Assembly: GCF_000308055.1 (NCBI RefSeq)
Contig: NZ_CAGY01000001.1
Location: 62,001-126,000, forward strand
Source: Actinomyces sp. ph3
GTDB lineage: Bacteria > Actinomycetota > Actinomycetes > Actinomycetales > Actinomycetaceae
DNA: 64,000 nt
Reading direction: 5' to 3'
Made by a program: the position numbers and the translations under genes. This document shows positions 55,205 through 64,000 of this stretch, piece after piece (position 1 is the stretch's first letter; the number at the start of each line of letters is the position of its first letter). The notes beneath the pieces were generated by a model. The model did not search any database and was not told where the DNA came from. It saw nothing but the letters and a program-made list of their open reading frames with translations.

Positions 55205-55918
55205 ATGTCTGACGGTCTTTCCCCTCACGGACTGACAATTGCAATTGATGGACCTGCGGGTTCTGGCAAATCAACGATTGCTAAATTACTTGCTCGTCGC
55301 CTGGGCATTGGCTACCTCGATACCGGGGCGATGTATCGTTCATTGACTCTTATTGCCTTAGAGTCAGGCGTTGCTTTAGACGATCACGATGCTGTTGCCG
55401 CCTTGCTTCCTTCTCTTGATCTGCACGCCGATTCGAATCCTGATGATCCTCATTTCTTTGTTGGAAATCGCGAGGTCACTTCGTTAATCCGATCCTCTAC
55501 CGTTTCCGAGGCAGTCTCGAAGATTTCCACGAACCTTTTAGTTCGCGCATGGATGGTCGAGCATCAGCGTCAACGCATGGCCGAAGCTTCTGCAAACGGA
55601 AGTGGAATGGTTGCGGAAGGACGCGATATCACCACTGTTGTATACCCTGAGGCCGATTTGAGAGTTTTGCTTGTTGCTTCACCGCTTGCGCGGATGAAGC
55701 GGAGGGCTAAGGAGCTATTTGGCGATGACAGCCCTGAGAGCCTAGAGAAAGTTCGTTCTCAGATTGTCGATCGTGATGCAGCTGATTCAACTGTCAGTGA
55801 ATTTACGAATCCGGGTCCTGGAATTGAGCTGGTTGATACCTCGGATCTTGATATTGAGGGGGTCTTGGAGGCGGTTATTTCACTTCTGCCAGCAGGCATG
55901 AGTGGAAACCACAACTGA
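55205..55918 (+). CDS. cmk: Cytidylate kinase
   Basis: A 237-residue kinase that phosphorylates CMP and dCMP. The P-loop is IAIDGPAGSGKSTIAKLLA; the YLDTGAMYRSLTL block, VAEGRDITTVVYPEADLRV and the C-terminal RDAADSTV motif are diagnostic. GTGGAG in the tyrA end precedes ATG 55205. In many actinobacteria der follows or is fused to cmk; here der is 4 kb away and inverted. Confidence 0.97.
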   Translation: MSDGLSPHGLTIAIDGPAGSGKSTIAKLLARRLGIGYLDTGAMYRSLTLIALESGVALDDHDAVAALLPSLDLHADSNPDDPHFFVGNREVTSLIRSSTVSEAVSKISTNLLVRAWMVEHQRQRMAEASANGSGMVAEGRDITTVVYPEADLRVLLVASPLARMKRRAKELFGDDSPESLEKVRSQIVDRDAADSTVSEFTNPGPGIELVDTSDLDIEGVLEAVISLLPAGMSGNHN

Positions 55919-56004
55919 ATGTGACGGGGGTCGCCGTACTCAATTGGAATTTTCGGTAGGACTTGGGCTAGACTATCCGAGTCGCCAAAATTTAGGTGAT
56001 CAAA

Positions 56005-56078
<74 letters not shown>

Positions 56079-56083
56079 CAGGT

Positions 56084-56117
56084 AATCAGGATCGGTTTTC
56101 CGATCCTGATTTTTTAT
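56084..56117 (+). terminator. Terminator of tRNA-Pro
   Basis: A perfect 12-bp stem (56084-56095 with 56100-56111), TTTT loop, followed by a T-run. Confidence 0.93.
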
Positions 56118-56301
56118 TCTCAGCCGCCTTTTGCGTGAAGTTTTACGCCCAATTGACGGCAATAACTCTCATTCTTTTCTTAGGCAAGAACAGCTAGAGC
56201 ATTCCGATGAACCGTGAGATCTTCGCTTATATTCAACGAAATTGACTGAAGAAATCCTGTGAATGAGTGCACTTTTTGATGTTACGGATGTGGCAAATGT
56301 G

Positions 56302-56307
56302 TATAGT
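56302..56307 (+). promoter_or_regulatory. -10 box of the amidase gene
   Basis: TATAGT, close to consensus, lies 42 nt before the ATG. GTTACG occurs twice, just upstream (56281-56286) and downstream (56309-56314) of it. The rest of 56118-56349 has no gene. Confidence 0.4.
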
Positions 56308-56349
56308 GTTACGAAAGTGACTAACCATCATCACTGACGGAGTTTATCT

Positions 56350-59127
56350 ATGCGAGTAGTTTCCCTGACAGCAAGTGCTGCATTCTTGAGCCTTGTGTTC
56401 CCACAAGGAATAGCCTTGGCGAATGCTCCTACTAGCGATCACCAGATCACCCTTACAGGGACGACAACAATTCGCGAACACCCCGTACAAAAGATCACTC
56501 TCACGAGTTCGCAAGGAGAACCTACCCGCGTTGCCCAAGCAGGCCTCGAGAATGTTGGAATTGGAAATGGGCATTCTTTAAAACGGTTCTCACGCGCCAC
56601 GTTGCAATCGCAGGGCACATCTTCTTTTGATCCAAGTGATGATGCAGCAATCTTGACCGAACCGATCTCTGTCGATCCTTTTATGGTGACCGGTTTGTCT
56701 TGGAGTGGAGAAAGCGCGCTTTCTGCCAATACCCAGATGTTTATTCGGGTACGCGAGAATGGCCAGTGGAGCCAGTGGTACCTCACTGATAAGGATGGGG
56801 GAGCAGGAAAAGACCGTGCTGACGGTACTGAAGCACGCGGTGGTACGGATCCTTTCATTACCGCGGGAGCCGATGGTATCCAGATTCGCGTAACTGGAGA
56901 CGAAGACGATCTTCCTGCTGATCTCGAAGTCGCAATGATTCCCGATAACCCGCAAGGCGAAACAACACTGGCAGAAGACGATGTTGTAACAACGGCTGCG
57001 GAAGGCACAGATCTTAATCTCGAGTCCGTGCAGGCTGAAGGTAACGATTTTACTTCGCTAATTCTGCCCGAGCAGAACACTGAGGCTGATAGCCAGAGCG
57101 CAGAGCCTGAAGCTGAAATACCAACCCCTGCTTCAAGCGAGGACAGTGCCGAGGAATCAACTCAAACTGTTTATCCAGGAGTCGGTAGTGGAATCGCAAT
57201 CGGTCGCAGCGGTGCGCAGCTGAGCCGCGCATTCCCCAAGACCGCTCAGCCGAATGGGCTTCCCATTGCCGTAACAAGTCGGGCTGGATGGGGCGCAGAC
57301 GAGTCCTATCTTGACTGGGATCCCGAGTACTATAACACCCGCCATGTTGTCATTCATCACACGGCTGGTACCAATAACTACTCCATGGATCAATCTGCAT
57401 CCATTGTCCGGGGAATCTATCACTACCATGCAGTGACTCTTGATTGGGGAGATATCGGCTATAACTTCCTCGTCGACAAATGGGGACGTGCTTTTGAAGG
57501 ACGTAAAGGCACCTTATCCGCTCCTTCGGGAAAGATGGTCGCTGGAGCTCATGATCAGGGTTTCAACTCTGGAACAATGGGCATCTCGATGATGGGTACC
57601 TACCAAAATGAGGCTCCCTCGCAGGCAACCTTGAACACCGTCGGTGCTTTGGCAGGTTGGCAATTGCGTCGAGCAGGTGTCAATAATATGTCAGAGAAGG
57701 CTGAATTTAAGCCGCTGGGTTCAAACCCTAAATATCGCGCCGGAACCGCAGTGAATCTACCTCGCATTTCTGGTCACCGCGATACTTACCCGACAAGCTG
57801 CCCTGGTGATGCCGGCTACGCAAAGCTCCAGCAAATCCGCGAAATTGCCCAAAATGGCAGTCGTGCAACGACTACGAACACCTCGGATCGTTCGGTGGCC
57901 TACTCCGTTAAGGGAGCGATTCGAGGACTCTGGAATGAAAATCATTCCCTCATGGGTGATCCAAAGAGCGAGGAAGAATCAAGCGGTAGCGGGGTCTACC
58001 AGCTCTTCGAACGAGGTACCGCTTACTGGACCGAAAAGACTGGCGCACATTTTGTCTCCGGATCAATCTTCCGCACATACGGTGACAACCGTTACGAACG
58101 TGGCTTCTTAGGATTTCCGACGAGTCATGAGTATTCTGCAGGTTCTGGACGCGTACAAGAATTCGAAGGTGGAGTGATCACTACCTCTGGATCAGGAAAC
58201 TACGTTCTGCGATTCGGAACAGGTACTGCAAACACGTACCGCACTTTGGGCGGAGCAAGGAAATTTGGCGCAGCAACAAGTGCTGAAACACGCTCCGGAA
58301 GGGGAGTATTTCAGGTATTCGACAAGGGAACCGCTTATTGGACAGCGGAAGGCGGTACCCACTTTGTCAGCGGAGAAATCTTCAAAGCATATGGACAAGC
58401 AGGCTATGAACGCGGCTCATTAGGTTATCCGATAAGCGACGAATACTCCACGGATTCGGGGCGGATTCAGGAATTCCAAGGTGGCGTCATTACCTCCTCG
58501 ACTTCAGGGACCTACACCCTGCGTTATGGGACTGGTATTGCAAACGCTTTCCGCGAGATTGGTGGGGTAAAAGTTGTCGGTTTACCGCGCACCTCCGAGA
58601 CCCATTCAGGTAAGGGCGTCTACCAAGTATTCGATAACGGCACGGCGTACTGGACCCCTCAAGGCGGTACTCATTTTGTACGGGTAGGGATCTTCAACGC
58701 CTACGGAAGCAAGGGATACGAACGCGGTTTTCTTGGTTTCCCCGTCAGTGATGAGTACTCGGCAGGTTCCGGTCGCGCACAGGAGTTTGAGGGCGGCGTC
58801 ATCACATGGAGCGCAGGTGCGGGAACCTATGTCCTGCGCTACGGGACTGGTATTGCAAACGCATATCGAGATCTTGGCGGTGCACGCTTCTTGGGTGTTG
58901 CAACTACAGCTGAGACACCTTCAGGTAAGGGAGTATTCCAAGTCTTTGATAAGGGGACTGCCTACTGGAGTGCAACAAGCGGCTCACACTTTGTACGAGG
59001 CGAGATCTTTGTAAAGTACGGCCGAGCTGGATATGAACGCGGAAGCTATGGGTATCCCACCAGTGATGAATTCTGGTCCTCAGGTACTCGAGTTCAGTAC
59101 TATGAGGGCGGTAGAATCGCCTCATAA
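56350..59127 (+). CDS. Secreted N-acetylmuramoyl-L-alanine amidase with LGFP repeats
   Basis: A 925-residue exported protein. A signal peptide (residues 1-25, ending ALANA) is followed by about 290 residues with an acidic linker, then a PGRP/Amidase_2 domain at about 305-500. Zinc ligands are His336 (VIHHTAG), His476 and Cys484 (GHRDTYPTSCPG). After it come four LGFP units of about 104 residues beginning near 548, 652, 756 and 861, the last truncated; each has GVxQVFDxGTAYW and RGxLGFPxSDEYS. It should cut the stem peptide from MurNAc. LGFP repeats are thought to bind the wall of actinobacteria. No sorting signal is present. Confidence 0.93.
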   Translation: MRVVSLTASAAFLSLVFPQGIALANAPTSDHQITLTGTTTIREHPVQKITLTSSQGEPTRVAQAGLENVGIGNGHSLKRFSRATLQSQGTSSFDPSDDAAILTEPISVDPFMVTGLSWSGESALSANTQMFIRVRENGQWSQWYLTDKDGGAGKDRADGTEARGGTDPFITAGADGIQIRVTGDEDDLPADLEVAMIPDNPQGETTLAEDDVVTTAAEGTDLNLESVQAEGNDFTSLILPEQNTEADSQSAEPEAEIPTPASSEDSAEESTQTVYPGVGSGIAIGRSGAQLSRAFPKTAQPNGLPIAVTSRAGWGADESYLDWDPEYYNTRHVVIHHTAGTNNYSMDQSASIVRGIYHYHAVTLDWGDIGYNFLVDKWGRAFEGRKGTLSAPSGKMVAGAHDQGFNSGTMGISMMGTYQNEAPSQATLNTVGALAGWQLRRAGVNNMSEKAEFKPLGSNPKYRAGTAVNLPRISGHRDTYPTSCPGDAGYAKLQQIREIAQNGSRATTTNTSDRSVAYSVKGAIRGLWNENHSLMGDPKSEEESSGSGVYQLFERGTAYWTEKTGAHFVSGSIFRTYGDNRYERGFLGFPTSHEYSAGSGRVQEFEGGVITTSGSGNYVLRFGTGTANTYRTLGGARKFGAATSAETRSGRGVFQVFDKGTAYWTAEGGTHFVSGEIFKAYGQAGYERGSLGYPISDEYSTDSGRIQEFQGGVITSSTSGTYTLRYGTGIANAFREIGGVKVVGLPRTSETHSGKGVYQVFDNGTAYWTPQGGTHFVRVGIFNAYGSKGYERGFLGFPVSDEYSAGSGRAQEFEGGVITWSAGAGTYVLRYGTGIANAYRDLGGARFLGVATTAETPSGKGVFQVFDKGTAYWSATSGSHFVRGEIFVKYGRAGYERGSYGYPTSDEFWSSGTRVQYYEGGRIAS

Positions 59128-59157
59128 CTAAGCCCTGACGGCGTAGATGAGGCAATA

Positions 59158-59595
59158 ATGGCGTACACGCAAGAAGACTTTCAGGAATGGATTTTCTTCA
59201 TTTCTGACAAGTTGGACTACATGACCGATACATTCGCAAAAGAAAACGGTCTGAATCTTGACTTCTCAGTTGAGTCCATTGATGCCCTCGAAGAGTGGAT
59301 GCTTGCGCATTACTCATCGCCTCAAGACCTCATTAACGATCCGCGGATGCACGATCTACTCACGGTGTATATCGGCGAGACCTACCGGCATCATCTGGGT
59401 GGACAGTGGTTCATGGATCTGGAGAACAAGAAGAACGCATACTATGCGATGCCTATTCTGAAAGATCTTCGTTCGCGAAGGGCTGGATCAATGACACCCC
59501 TCATCGATGCCACAGCATCTCTTAATCGGCGCACAGGGACGTATATGAGCACAATCTTCCGGTACAAGATCGAGCTTTCCAAAGAAGATGACTGA
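59158..59595 (+). CDS. Hypothetical 145-residue protein
   Basis: I do not recognise this cytoplasmic protein. It is acidic in the first half (YTQEDFQEWIFFISDKLDYM, SVESIDALEEWMLAHY) and has a conserved-looking VYIGETYRHHLGGQWFMD block followed by NAYYAMPIL and a basic RSRR. The GETYRHHLGGxW pattern recalls small actinobacterial proteins and immunity-like folds with a GE(x)n-LGGxW motif, but I cannot name a family. Starts 30 nt after the amidase stop, with GAGG-rich sequence upstream, so probably the same transcript. Ends before a strong terminator. Confidence 0.75.
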   Translation: MAYTQEDFQEWIFFISDKLDYMTDTFAKENGLNLDFSVESIDALEEWMLAHYSSPQDLINDPRMHDLLTVYIGETYRHHLGGQWFMDLENKKNAYYAMPILKDLRSRRAGSMTPLIDATASLNRRTGTYMSTIFRYKIELSKEDD

Positions 59596-59624
59596 TCACA
59601 TGTGAATGCGTGTAGGTAAAACTT

Positions 59625-59660
59625 GTGGTGCGGCCTCCCCGTTGGGCGAGGCCGCACCAC
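59625..59660. terminator. Bidirectional terminator between the 145-aa gene and der
   Basis: A perfect 13-bp stem (59625-59637 with 59648-59660) with a 10-nt loop sits between convergent genes. Confidence 0.85.
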
Positions 59661-59679
59661 TTAATAACTCTTTGAGAGC

Positions 59680-61161
59680 CTAGCGGCGACGGCGCTCGCG
59701 TACACGTACCGAAATCTGGATAGGGGAGCCCTCAAATCCAAAGTCTTCGCGCAGACGACGCTCAATGAATCGGCGATATCCGGGATCCAAGAACCCGGTT
59801 GTGAAGATGACGAAACGTGGAGGCATATTCGACACCTGGGTCGCGAAGAGGATTCGAGGTTGCTTCCCTCCGCGAAGGGGGTGCGGATGCGCTGCAACCA
59901 GTTCACCCAAGAAGGCATTGAGGCGGCCAGTGGGAATGCGTGTTTCCCAGCTATCCAGTGCAGTCTCCATCGCACGAGTTAGGCGGTTAATATGCCAGGT
60001 TGTCTTCGCTGACACGTTAATTCGCGGCGCCCATGAGACTTGAACAAGCTCTCGTTCGAGCTCTGAACGAAGCTGAGCTTGGCGTTCTTCATCAACCAGG
60101 TCCCACTTGTTGTTGATGATGACCACTGCACGGCCGGCATCAACTGCCTGCTGCACGACTCGAATGTCTTGTTCTGTCAGCGGCTCTGAGGCGTCGAAAA
60201 GAATCAACGCAAGTTCTGCCTTTTCAAGGGCTGCTTGGGTTCGAATTGACGCATAGTAGTCAGCACCAGTGGTTCGGTGCATCTTTCGGCGAATGCCCGC
60301 GGTATCGACGAACCACCACTGCTGCCCGTCAAGCTCGATGAGCTCATCAACTGGATCACGAGTCGTACCAGCAAGCTCATTGACAACAACACGCTCAGAA
60401 CCAGCCAGAGCGTTGAGCAGCGAGGATTTACCAACGTTCGGACGTCCGATCAGAGCAACTCGCCGAGGGCCGCCCACAGGCAGCGCTGAAGCCACTGAAG
60501 ACACTTCAGGAAGCACAGCCATCACAGCATCGAGAAGATCACCGGTACCGCGGCCGTGAAGTGCAGAAATAGCGTAGGGCTCACCCATTCCGAGTGACCA
60601 CAGGTAGGCCGCTTCAGCTTCTTGCATCGCAGAATCAACCTTGTTCGCCGCTAGAACGACGGGCTTACCGCTCTTACGAAGCATAGAGACGATACGTTCA
60701 TCCGTATCTGTCATACCAACAGTCGCATCGACTACGAACAGCACGGCATCTGCCAGATCAACCGCGATTTCTGCCTGTTCTGCGACCGAACGGTCAATTC
60801 CCTTGACATCGATTTCCCAGCCGCCCGTATCGACAAGGGTGAAGTGACGACCTGCCCAATCGGCAGGATAAGATACGCGGTCTCTCGTAACACCAGGGGT
60901 GTCTTGAACAACTGCTTCACGCCTACCAATAATGCGGTTCACCAACGTTGACTTGCCGACATTGGGGCGCCCGATCACTGCCAAAACGGGAAGGCCGAAT
61001 TCACTGTCCTGAGAATCAGAATTCTCGAAGTCCCCGTTGAGCAGGGCAAGATCTTCGTCATCAAGCTCAAACTGGTCGAGGGAGTCACGCATTGCACGTG
61101 CGCGTAGCTCTGCTTGACCTTCGTCGAAGGGCTCTGTGTTCTCGAGGTATTCTTCAGTCAC
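59680..61161 (-). CDS. der: Ribosome-associated GTPase Der (EngA)
   Basis: A 493-residue double-GTPase for 50S assembly. Two Era-like domains carry P-loops GRPNVGKS at 64-71 and 239-246; G3 and G4 motifs are [18 protein letters not shown] and NKWD. The C-terminal KH-like domain spans the last 90 residues. About 55 acidic residues precede the first domain. The GTG start is placed by a -10 box 6 nt upstream. It lies opposite to cmk, which usually precedes it in actinobacteria. Confidence 0.97.
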   Translation of the reverse strand: MTEEYLENTEPFDEGQAELRARAMRDSLDQFELDDEDLALLNGDFENSDSQDSEFGLPVLAVIGRPNVGKSTLVNRIIGRREAVVQDTPGVTRDRVSYPADWAGRHFTLVDTGGWEIDVKGIDRSVAEQAEIAVDLADAVLFVVDATVGMTDTDERIVSMLRKSGKPVVLAANKVDSAMQEAEAAYLWSLGMGEPYAISALHGRGTGDLLDAVMAVLPEVSSVASALPVGGPRRVALIGRPNVGKSSLLNALAGSERVVVNELAGTTRDPVDELIELDGQQWWFVDTAGIRRKMHRTTGADYYASIRTQAALEKAELALILFDASEPLTEQDIRVVQQAVDAGRAVVIINNKWDLVDEERQAQLRSELERELVQVSWAPRINVSAKTTWHINRLTRAMETALDSWETRIPTGRLNAFLGELVAAHPHPLRGGKQPRILFATQVSNMPPRFVIFTTGFLDPGYRRFIERRLREDFGFEGSPIQISVRVRERRRR

Positions 61162-61167
61162 GTCCTT

Positions 61168-61173
61168 ATCCTA
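61168..61173 (-). promoter_or_regulatory. -10 box of der (leaderless-type)
   Basis: On the minus strand, TAGGAT is followed by 6 nt and GTG (61161-61159). AAGGA next to the GTG is too close to act as a normal ribosome site. Confidence 0.45.
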
Positions 61174-61198
61174 TCGGTAGTCAGTGATGACAAGCGCG

Positions 61199-62758
61199 TT
61201 ACAGGCGCGCGCGAATGTCTTGTTCCAAGACTTCACGAGCAACGGGTACATCGTTATAGACGTGCTTGATTCCCTGGATATCTTGATACCACTCGGCACC
61301 CTTTCCGGAAATGACGACGATATCTCCCGCGTCTGCCGCGAGAATTGCCTGACGGACTGCGTCACGGCGGCATGTGGTCACTTCAGTAACGTCATGGAAA
61401 TCAGGACGAACACGCCGAATTCCGTTGAGGAGTTGCTGGCGAATAGATGAGGCATCTTCAGTACGCGGATTCTCATCGGTCACCCATAAAACGTCAGCAA
61501 GTTGAGCAGCAATTTCGGCTAGAGGCTCACGCTTTGTCGCGTCGCGATCGCCATCGGTTCCAAACACTAAAACGAGCTTGCCACGAGTTAACTCGCGGAC
61601 GGATTTGAGTGTCCAATCGAGTCCCTCTGGAGTATGTGCAAAGTCCACAATGACAAGTGGCTGTGCGCCTGGATCAGGATTAACGGAGGTCATACGGCCG
61701 GGAATCTGTTCCGCACCTTCAAGAGCCGAAACTGCTGCTTCGAACTCACATCCCAGCTTCAGTGCTGCAACCAGTGCAACGACGGCGTTTTGGACATTAA
61801 CTTCACCGAGCATCGGCATCCGAATGAGGCGTTCATCGCCCTGAGGGGTCACCAGATCAAAGGTGACAGCGGGGATCGCACGATCGAAGTTAATGCGACG
61901 AACGGTCCAATCGGCCTCGCGATGGGAAAACACTGAAACAGTAGTAACGGGCACTTCGCTTTCTTGGGCCAAGCGAAGGCCCCACTCATCATCAACACAG
62001 ACGACACCGCAACGCGAGTGCGCAGGAGTGAACAAACTCTTCTTGGCCTCGAAATAATGCTCCATATCACCGTAGTAATCGAGGTGATCATGCTGAAGAT
62101 TCGTGAATGCAGCGACATCAAAAATAATGTCGTCAACACGGTTCAAACTCAGCGCATGCGCTGAGACCTCAACAATCGCTGCGCCGCATTCTTTCTCGCG
62201 AGCAAGTGCAAGAATTCGCGCGACCTCAGGAGCCTCGGAAGTGGTTTTCTCTGAATTGATGACGAGGTCACCAACACGGATCTCAACAGTCCCGCACAGT
62301 GCAGGATCGTTGAAGGTACTGCGCAGAATCGAACGCAGAAGGTAGGTTGTTGTGGTCTTTCCATTCGTCCCGGTTACAGCCACAGTTTTGAGTGCCGAGG
62401 CCGGATGGCGATAGATATTCGCCGCGATAGTTGCGCTCGCACGACGCGGATCCGCAACAATAACGATCGGAATATCAGGGTTCATTTCACGTGCGCGTTC
62501 AGATCCTTCGCGATCTGTAACAACTGCTGTGGCACCAGCTTCGACGGCAGCATGGAGAAAGCGAATACCGTGCTGAACCAGCCCAGGAATCGCAACAAAG
62601 AGCCAATGATCTTCAATATCGATCGATGAAACGCTGACACCAGAAACGGTAAGTTCGGTATCAGGGCACAGCGACCAATCAAGCCCCTGAACCCCCTCGA
62701 GTGCCTGAGAGAGTGGAATTGGCGAGGTAATCGGACGAATATCGGTGGCATAAGTCAT
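61199..62758 (-). CDS. murE: UDP-MurNAc-tripeptide synthetase (MurE)
   Basis: A 519-residue Mur ligase that adds the third residue (diaminopimelate, lysine or ornithine) to UDP-MurNAc-L-Ala-D-Glu. ATP-binding GTNGKTTT at 130-137, KTTSEAPE, EVSAHAL, the carbamylated Lys in YFEAKKSLF and DFAHTPEGL are present. The specificity motif reads DENPR at about 428-432, related to the DNPR of diaminopimelate enzymes but not identical, so the donor is uncertain. The start is ATG 62758; the longer ORF runs into pepN. The gene is outside the mur/fts cluster, next to der. Confidence 0.9.
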   Translation of the reverse strand: MTYATDIRPITSPIPLSQALEGVQGLDWSLCPDTELTVSGVSVSSIDIEDHWLFVAIPGLVQHGIRFLHAAVEAGATAVVTDREGSERAREMNPDIPIVIVADPRRASATIAANIYRHPASALKTVAVTGTNGKTTTTYLLRSILRSTFNDPALCGTVEIRVGDLVINSEKTTSEAPEVARILALAREKECGAAIVEVSAHALSLNRVDDIIFDVAAFTNLQHDHLDYYGDMEHYFEAKKSLFTPAHSRCGVVCVDDEWGLRLAQESEVPVTTVSVFSHREADWTVRRINFDRAIPAVTFDLVTPQGDERLIRMPMLGEVNVQNAVVALVAALKLGCEFEAAVSALEGAEQIPGRMTSVNPDPGAQPLVIVDFAHTPEGLDWTLKSVRELTRGKLVLVFGTDGDRDATKREPLAEIAAQLADVLWVTDENPRTEDASSIRQQLLNGIRRVRPDFHDVTEVTTCRRDAVRQAILAADAGDIVVISGKGAEWYQDIQGIKHVYNDVPVAREVLEQDIRARL

Positions 62759-62765
62759 GACTTTT

Positions 62766-62771
62766 AGAGTA
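62766..62771 (-). promoter_or_regulatory. -10 box of murE (leaderless-type)
   Basis: On the minus strand, TACTCT lies 7 nt before the ATG. It is back to back with the pepN promoter in a 78-nt gap. Confidence 0.45.
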
Positions 62772-62824
62772 TCCGCTTGCTCCGCGAAAAGCTTCTTCAT
62801 CGACACGTCAACACAAAATTTCTC

Positions 62825-62830
62825 TAAAAT
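62825..62830 (+). promoter_or_regulatory. -10 box of pepN (leaderless-type)
   Basis: TAAAAT ends 6 nt before ATG 62837. TCGACA (62800-62805) could be a -35 box, 19 nt upstream. Confidence 0.5.
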
Positions 62831-62836
62831 GAGGGC

Positions 62837-64000
62837 ATGTATGTCCTGACTCGTGAAGATGCACGTCACCGTTCAACCGTTGTTACAGTCCGCCACATTG
62901 ATGTCACACTTCACCTCGAAGAAGCGGCAAGTGAGAAAAGCTCGTACCGCGTTCTCTCACGTATGACCCTTGTCTCTCAGGAACCGACGCTCTTTGTCGA
63001 TGTCGCTGGTGAGGTCCAGACGGTTTCGATTGATGATGTTCCTTTAGCATCCGATCAATTCACCTACGACGGTGAACGCCTCGATATCAGCGGAGTTCCG
63101 ACCAAGCGAGAGGTGACGATTGCCGTTGAAGCTGATTGTCGCTTTTCGACGACGGGGGAGGGGTTGCATCGCTATCACGATCCCGAGGATGGACGCTACT
63201 ACCTTTACACGCAATTTGAGCCTGAAGATGCCCACCGCGCGTGGCCTTGCTTCGATCAACCTGATATAAAACCCACGTGGACTTTCCACGTCTATGCACC
63301 AAACGAGTGGGTTGTGACTTCCAATGGGATTGGAAGCTCTCAGGATTGCGGCAACGGCATCACGCTGTGGGATTTCACGACCACTGAGCCTTTGTCAAGC
63401 TACATTACAGCGGTCGTTGCGGGCCAGTGGGCGGTCGCCCAGGGCGGGAGCTGGGAAGGAAGCGCAGGCGATGGCAACACTGCAACACTGCAGCTTCGCC
63501 TGCTCTGCCGTCAGGCATTAGCAGATTCAATGGATAGCGATGACATCCTAGCTGTCACGCGGGCCGGTTTAGATCACTATCACAAACATTATGGCTACAC
63601 CTTCCCCTGGGGAAGCTACGACCAGATCTTTGTTCCCGAATACAATCTGGGTGCAATGGAAAATCCTGGGTGTATCACCTTCAATGAGAACTATCTGAGC
63701 CGTGATACGCCGTCATTTGCACTGCGGCAAAAACGTGCGAACACAATCCTCCACGAGATGTGCCACATGTGGTTCGGCGATTTGGTTACTCCGGCATGGT
63801 GGGAAAATCTTTGGCTAAAAGAGTCCTTTGCGGAGAACCAGGGAACGACAACTGCCGCTGAGGCAACAATTTACACGGGGGAGTGGGCCTCATTTGCCAT
63901 TGGTCGTAAGGCTTGGGCACTTGCCCAGGACCAGTACCCGACAACGCACCCCATCGTTGCAGATATCCCTGATATCCCTGCTGCGAAAAACAACTTTGAC
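62837..64000 (+). CDS. pepN: Aminopeptidase N (M1 family), 5' part
   Basis: The frame stays open to the window edge, giving the first 388 residues of a protein usually about 850 long. It begins MYVLTREDARHRS. The N-terminal beta domain has PCFDQPDIKPTW. The M1 exopeptidase motif GAMEN is at 272-276 and the zinc-binding HEMCH at 306-310, followed by WFGDLVTPAWWENLWLKESFAE with the third zinc ligand Glu. It removes N-terminal residues from peptides in the cytoplasm. The divergent neighbour is murE. Confidence 0.95.
   Translation, partial: MYVLTREDARHRSTVVTVRHIDVTLHLEEAASEKSSYRVLSRMTLVSQEPTLFVDVAGEVQTVSIDDVPLASDQFTYDGERLDISGVPTKREVTIAVEADCRFSTTGEGLHRYHDPEDGRYYLYTQFEPEDAHRAWPCFDQPDIKPTWTFHVYAPNEWVVTSNGIGSSQDCGNGITLWDFTTTEPLSSYITAVVAGQWAVAQGGSWEGSAGDGNTATLQLRLLCRQALADSMDSDDILAVTRAGLDHYHKHYGYTFPWGSYDQIFVPEYNLGAMENPGCITFNENYLSRDTPSFALRQKRANTILHEMCHMWFGDLVTPAWWENLWLKESFAENQGTTTAAEATIYTGEWASFAIGRKAWALAQDQYPTTHPIVADIPDIPAAKNNFD

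Overview
This window is a core-genome segment from a moderate-GC actinobacterium. The gene content and order (rpsA-coaE-uvrB-uvrA; uvrC-rapZ-yvcK-whiA-gap-pgk-tpiA-secG; xerD-parA-scpA-scpB-rluB-cmk), an ANTAR response regulator, WhiA, an LAxTG surface protein and LGFP repeats point to Actinobacteria, probably Actinomycetaceae. Genus cannot be fixed from sequence alone. I see no insertion sequence, prophage, CRISPR array, toxin or defence island.

Layout. (1) 1-6652: the 3' end of rpsD, then alaS-ruvX-mltG-aroE-prepilin peptidase, nearly all overlapping or abutting. (2) 6728-10054: trpC-lgt-pyk, without the trpBA pair I expect between trpC and lgt. (3) 10126-12433: an OatA-like acyltransferase and an orphan 71-aa protein with a structured leader. 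(4) 12609-20461: an unusual short-arm tRNA-Leu(CAA), pdtaR, a thioesterase, polA, rpsA, brnQ and coaE. (5) 20736-26497: a wall-anchored GH16 glucanase, uvrB, a phosphatidylcholine-synthase-like enzyme and an unknown membrane protein convergent with it. (6) 26589-30114: a yybP-ykoY (Mn2+) riboswitch in front of terC and a P-type ATPase, a metal-efflux operon. (7) 30182-38483: uvrA with an SOS box, two tandem acyl-CoA synthetases and glnA. (8) 38594-47837: uvrC-rapZ-yvcK-whiA, then gap-pgk-tpiA-secG and a decayed ydcF remnant. (9) 47859-55918: tkt, then xerD-parA-scpA-scpB-rluB-tyrA-cmk. (10) 56005-64000: tRNA-Pro(GGG), a secreted LGFP-repeat amidase, an unknown 145-aa protein, der and murE on the minus strand, and the 5' part of pepN.

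How the genes fit together. The window holds a full nucleotide-excision repair set (uvrA, uvrB, uvrC, polA), lower glycolysis (gap, pgk, tpiA, pyk) plus transketolase, chromosome segregation and dimer resolution (parA, scpAB, xerD), and several envelope enzymes (mltG, lgt, OatA-like, amidase, murE).

The main observations beyond routine annotation are the Mn riboswitch/terC/ATPase operon with a visible Shine-Dalgarno-sequestering switch; at least eleven genes whose start codon lies 6-8 nt after a TANNNT -10 box, suggesting leaderless mRNAs; a tRNA-Leu lacking the long variable arm; and a possible phosphatidylcholine pathway enzyme. I did not find a wholly new multi-gene system.
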